Shown here in pieces: positions 61,826-64,000 of a DNA stretch of 64,000 nt. Made by a program: the position numbers and the translations under genes. The DNA comes from Erigeron canadensis. Taxonomy: Eukaryota; Streptophyta; Magnoliopsida; Asterales; Asteraceae. Location of the stretch: the NCBI RefSeq assembly GCF_010389155.1, contig NC_057764.1:16368001-16432000 (forward strand), read 5' to 3'. The stretch's first letter is position 1. Each line of letters starts with the position of its first letter. Below the pieces are notes generated by a model. That model saw only the letters and a program-made list of their open reading frames with translations. It was not told the DNA's origin and ran no database searches.

Positions 61826-62466
61826 TGTTGATGCATGTTGATGTGACAACAGCAACTTAGATTTGATATGTCGTTTAGATTGAGACATTATGTTAATTTA
61901 TGTCGTATCTATATATGTAATTGATAGATTATGGACTTTATGTTATGGTAATGATCGATTACATGTTTTGGTGTTATATATATGTGTGTTATGTATGATG
62001 TTTGTTGTGTAATATACAAGTACAAACATAATATGTGTTAGGATTCCTTAAGATGAAATACTTAGGAATATAACTAAGTCTTGTATCTAACGAAGATAAG
62101 GTATATCTTCGTTAGAGGCAAACGAAGATAAACTTCGTTTGGTACAAACGAAGATTAACTTCGTTACATGGGCTGGGCAACTAAGTTCGTAAGAACAAAG
62201 CCCAGCAAGCCCAGTTCGACTCAAAACATATATATACGAATGAATACTCTAAAATAACTATTACGTTCGACATACAAGTACACCAGACACCTAAGTTTGT
62301 TCTATATCTTATAGAAACGAAGATAGCATAATACGGCTGATTATTTACTTGATAATTAGCGATATACCAGTTTACTAATCAAACTAGTTATCTCGTGAGG
62401 ATTCCGCACTCACGACATAATCATAGACGATCTCGAGAGCGATCTATAGCTATCGAGGGATTCACA
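61826..62466 (+). repeat. 3' LTR of Copia B
   Basis: 641 bp, the same length as 29471-30111 with no indels and about three substitutions. It ends in ATTCACA before the GGCAC duplication (62467-62471), where the Tekay LTR resumes. Confidence 0.92.
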
Positions 62467-62868
62467 GGCACCATACTTGATACTTGTTTACAAAACCTAC
62501 GAACTCACCAACCATTTTGTTGACGCTTTTGAGTATCCTTTCAGGTGAACATGTGAACCGCATTAGAGGTGGCTAAGGGGCATAACATGGTGACCTGTAG
62601 CAGACCAGACTAGGGTTTTGGAGCTGCATATCTTATGTTTTGTTATGTTTGCTATATTTTTAGACTATGGCATTATGCCTAAGTGTTAATCCCCTGCATG
62701 GGAGTTTATCTATGTTTTATTTGAATCTTGACTCTATGTTGGATATTTATGTTTAAATTCTATAAAATGTGTGTTATTTAAGTATTCATGTAGCTACTCT
62801 ACGTAATATCCATGACGCGTGTGCTATGCGTCGCATCCCGAGTTTTCCGCCTTAGTCGGGGTGTGACA
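62467..62868 (+). repeat. 3' LTR of the Tekay element, right part
   Basis: Begins with GGCAC (target duplication) and continues CATACTTGATACTTGTTTAC, matching 21098-21505 of the 5' LTR to the end GTGTGACA. Copia A follows directly. Confidence 0.9.
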
Positions 62869-64000
62869 GATATAGACCGTATCCCGACCATGACGATACA
62901 CAAACAAGGAAGTATCACCGGAATTGAGCTTGAAACCCAAAGAAGTAACCTAATTTGTTAATCGTTGGTACCATCCCTTGGGTGCCTGTTTGAGCCCGTA
63001 TAAGGATTTCTTCAAATGACAAACATGATCTGGAAACCGTGAATCACGAAACCTAGGATGTTGATGCATAAATACAGTTTCAGACAAATAGCTGTTCAAA
63101 AACACATTTTTAACATCCAGCTGATTAATATCCCAATCATTAGATAAGGCTAAAGAAAGAACTGTCCGTATAGTCTCCGGTTTTACAACTGGACTGAAAG
63201 TTTCAGTACAATCAACCCCAACCTGTTGAGATCGGCCATCCCCAACTAACCGAGCTTTGTAGCACTCCAAGGTACCATCTGAGTTTATCTTCTGCTTATA
63301 ACCGAGCTTTGTAGCGCTCCAAGGGGTAGGATGGCTTGAATTGGGTGGTGTAATATGGTAGGGTGGGGAACCGCCTCGGTAGACTTTTAAAGGAAATCAT
63401 AAGTTGACGGGGAGAGAGGTTGATGATAAGGAAAGGTAGACTCATCAAACAAAACATGACGAGAAATAATGATTTTCTTGGTAGCCAAGTCATAGCATTT
63501 ATACCCCCGATGACGAGAGGGGTACCCAAGAAATATACACGGGGTGTAACGGTTTTGTAGTTTGTGAATAGTGGGAGACGGAAATAAAGGATAATAGAGA
63601 CACCCAAAAGTCCATAAGTGAGAATAAGTGGGGTGTTTGTTGTAAAGAAGAAATATGAGGTGGAGGATGATTTGGTTTTAGATGGTAAAATGTTAATTAG
63701 ATATGTGGCCATTTCTAAAGTATGGTGCCAAAAGAAGGTGGTAAAGAGGCATGAGTACGAAGAGTGCGAACGATCTTGTTGATAGAGCGGATTTTTCATT
63801 CCGCTTTACTATTTTGGGAAGAGGTGTAAGGACAAGAGAAACGAAATTGCATCCCGTGTTGTTTGCAAAAAGAATGAAAGTGGTGGTTATTGTATTCTGT
63901 CATATTGTCACATTGAAAAGATTTGATAGGTTTAGAAAACAGAGTTTTAATATATGTATGTAACTGAAGAAAAATTGGATACACTTGTGATTTATGTTTA
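62869..64000 (-). pseudogene. Copia element A: integrase end, linker and N-terminal RT (right fragment)
   Basis: Minus strand. From the window edge, the integrase core has a catalytic Asp in SFQCDNMTEY and Glu near SQNSKAE (about 63800). The linker follows (63799-63296), then RT (KARLVGDGRSQQVGVDC, QLDVKNVFLNSYL, CHLKKSLYGLKQAPKGWYQ). It ends at 62874 just before the YVDD motif found at 19235. A 24-bp segment around the KARL codons is duplicated (63249-63272, 63301-63324), and the N-terminal RT region normally upstream is missing, so an internal deletion with local duplication occurred. The integrase N-terminus, gag and 5' LTR lie right of the window. Confidence 0.85.

Larger units (their letters stand above)
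29471..62466 (+). mobile_element. Copia B: large Sirevirus-like Copia retrotransposon
   Basis: 641-bp LTRs at 29471-30111 and 61826-62466 are bounded by a perfect 5-bp target duplication GGCAC. The element has an iMet primer site, gag with one CCHC knuckle, PR-IN-RT-RH order, an accessory gene after RNase H and a polypurine tract. It is interrupted by Copia C in its leader and by an assembly gap with a duplicated gag-pol. Corrected for both, it would be about 14 kb, which is large for Copia but in line with Sireviruses carrying an extra 3' gene. LTRs differ at about three positions, so the insertion is recent. Confidence 0.88.
19249..62868 (+). mobile_element. Ty3/Gypsy chromovirus (Tekay/Del type) with nested insertions
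   Basis: The outer limits are the 5' LTR start (19249) and 3' LTR end (62868). Flanks carry a 5-bp target duplication with one mismatch (GCTAT 19244-19248, GATAT 62869-62873). Removing the element joins the two halves of Copia A in frame. The internal part has an iMet primer-binding site, gag-PR-RT-RH-IN order and a chromodomain-like tail. The 3' LTR is split at 29470 by Copia B. Without nested sequence the element is about 10.6 kb. Several nonsense codons and frameshifts make it non-autonomous. Confidence 0.9.

Overview
The window is plant nuclear DNA, from a eudicot. The support is a spliced nuclear HSP70-16-type gene with GT-AG introns, plant Copia and Ty3 retroelements with initiator-Met primer-binding sites, and Mutator and Stowaway MITEs. 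The accessory ORFs of the two large Copia elements resemble ones common in Asteraceae genomes; that family placement is from memory and tentative. One host gene is visible and about 80% of the window is transposable elements.

Layout. (1) 1-5.4 kb: the 3' end of an LTR element (LTR 703-1619) inserted in an old Copia element whose protease, integrase, RT, RNase H and 3' LTR follow (1620-about 5354). (2) 6.4-6.7 kb: a Stowaway MITE. (3) 7.9-15.9 kb, minus strand: a nine-exon HSP70-16 (HSP110-type) gene that reads open for 766 codons. It carries two Mutator-type non-autonomous elements in introns, each with a 9-bp target duplication. (4) 16-18 kb: AT-rich, retroelement-like sequence without genes. 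(5) 18.0-64 kb: one nested retrotransposon stack. Copia A (minus strand) is split by a Tekay/Del-type Ty3 chromovirus (19249-62868). The 3' LTR of that chromovirus is split by a large, young Sirevirus-like Copia B (plus strand, 29471-62466; LTRs differ at about 3 of 641 bases). The leader of Copia B is split by a second Sirevirus-like element, Copia C (minus strand, 30421-42788).

Assembly warning. A 100-N gap (49655-49754) joins two contig ends carrying the same roughly 6.1 kb of Copia B gag-pol (43595-49654 and 49755-55895). The left copy, and sequence back to about 34.8 kb, is full of single-base deletions. Most broken frames there are probably technical, and Copia B probably has one gag-pol.

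Most interesting biology. Both Sirevirus-like elements carry a long accessory ORF after RNase H, preceded by what looks like its own plant promoter: a TATA box, then a pyrimidine-rich leader with an AAACCCTAA telo-box. In Copia B the accessory gene also appears to have a 672-nt leader intron packed with about 20 ACGAA/TTCGT motifs. A second 187-nt intron joins two ORFs in frame into a protein of about 937 codons. The same ACGAA motif forms hairpins in the Copia B LTR and fills its leader, which suggests a shared element-specific regulatory code.
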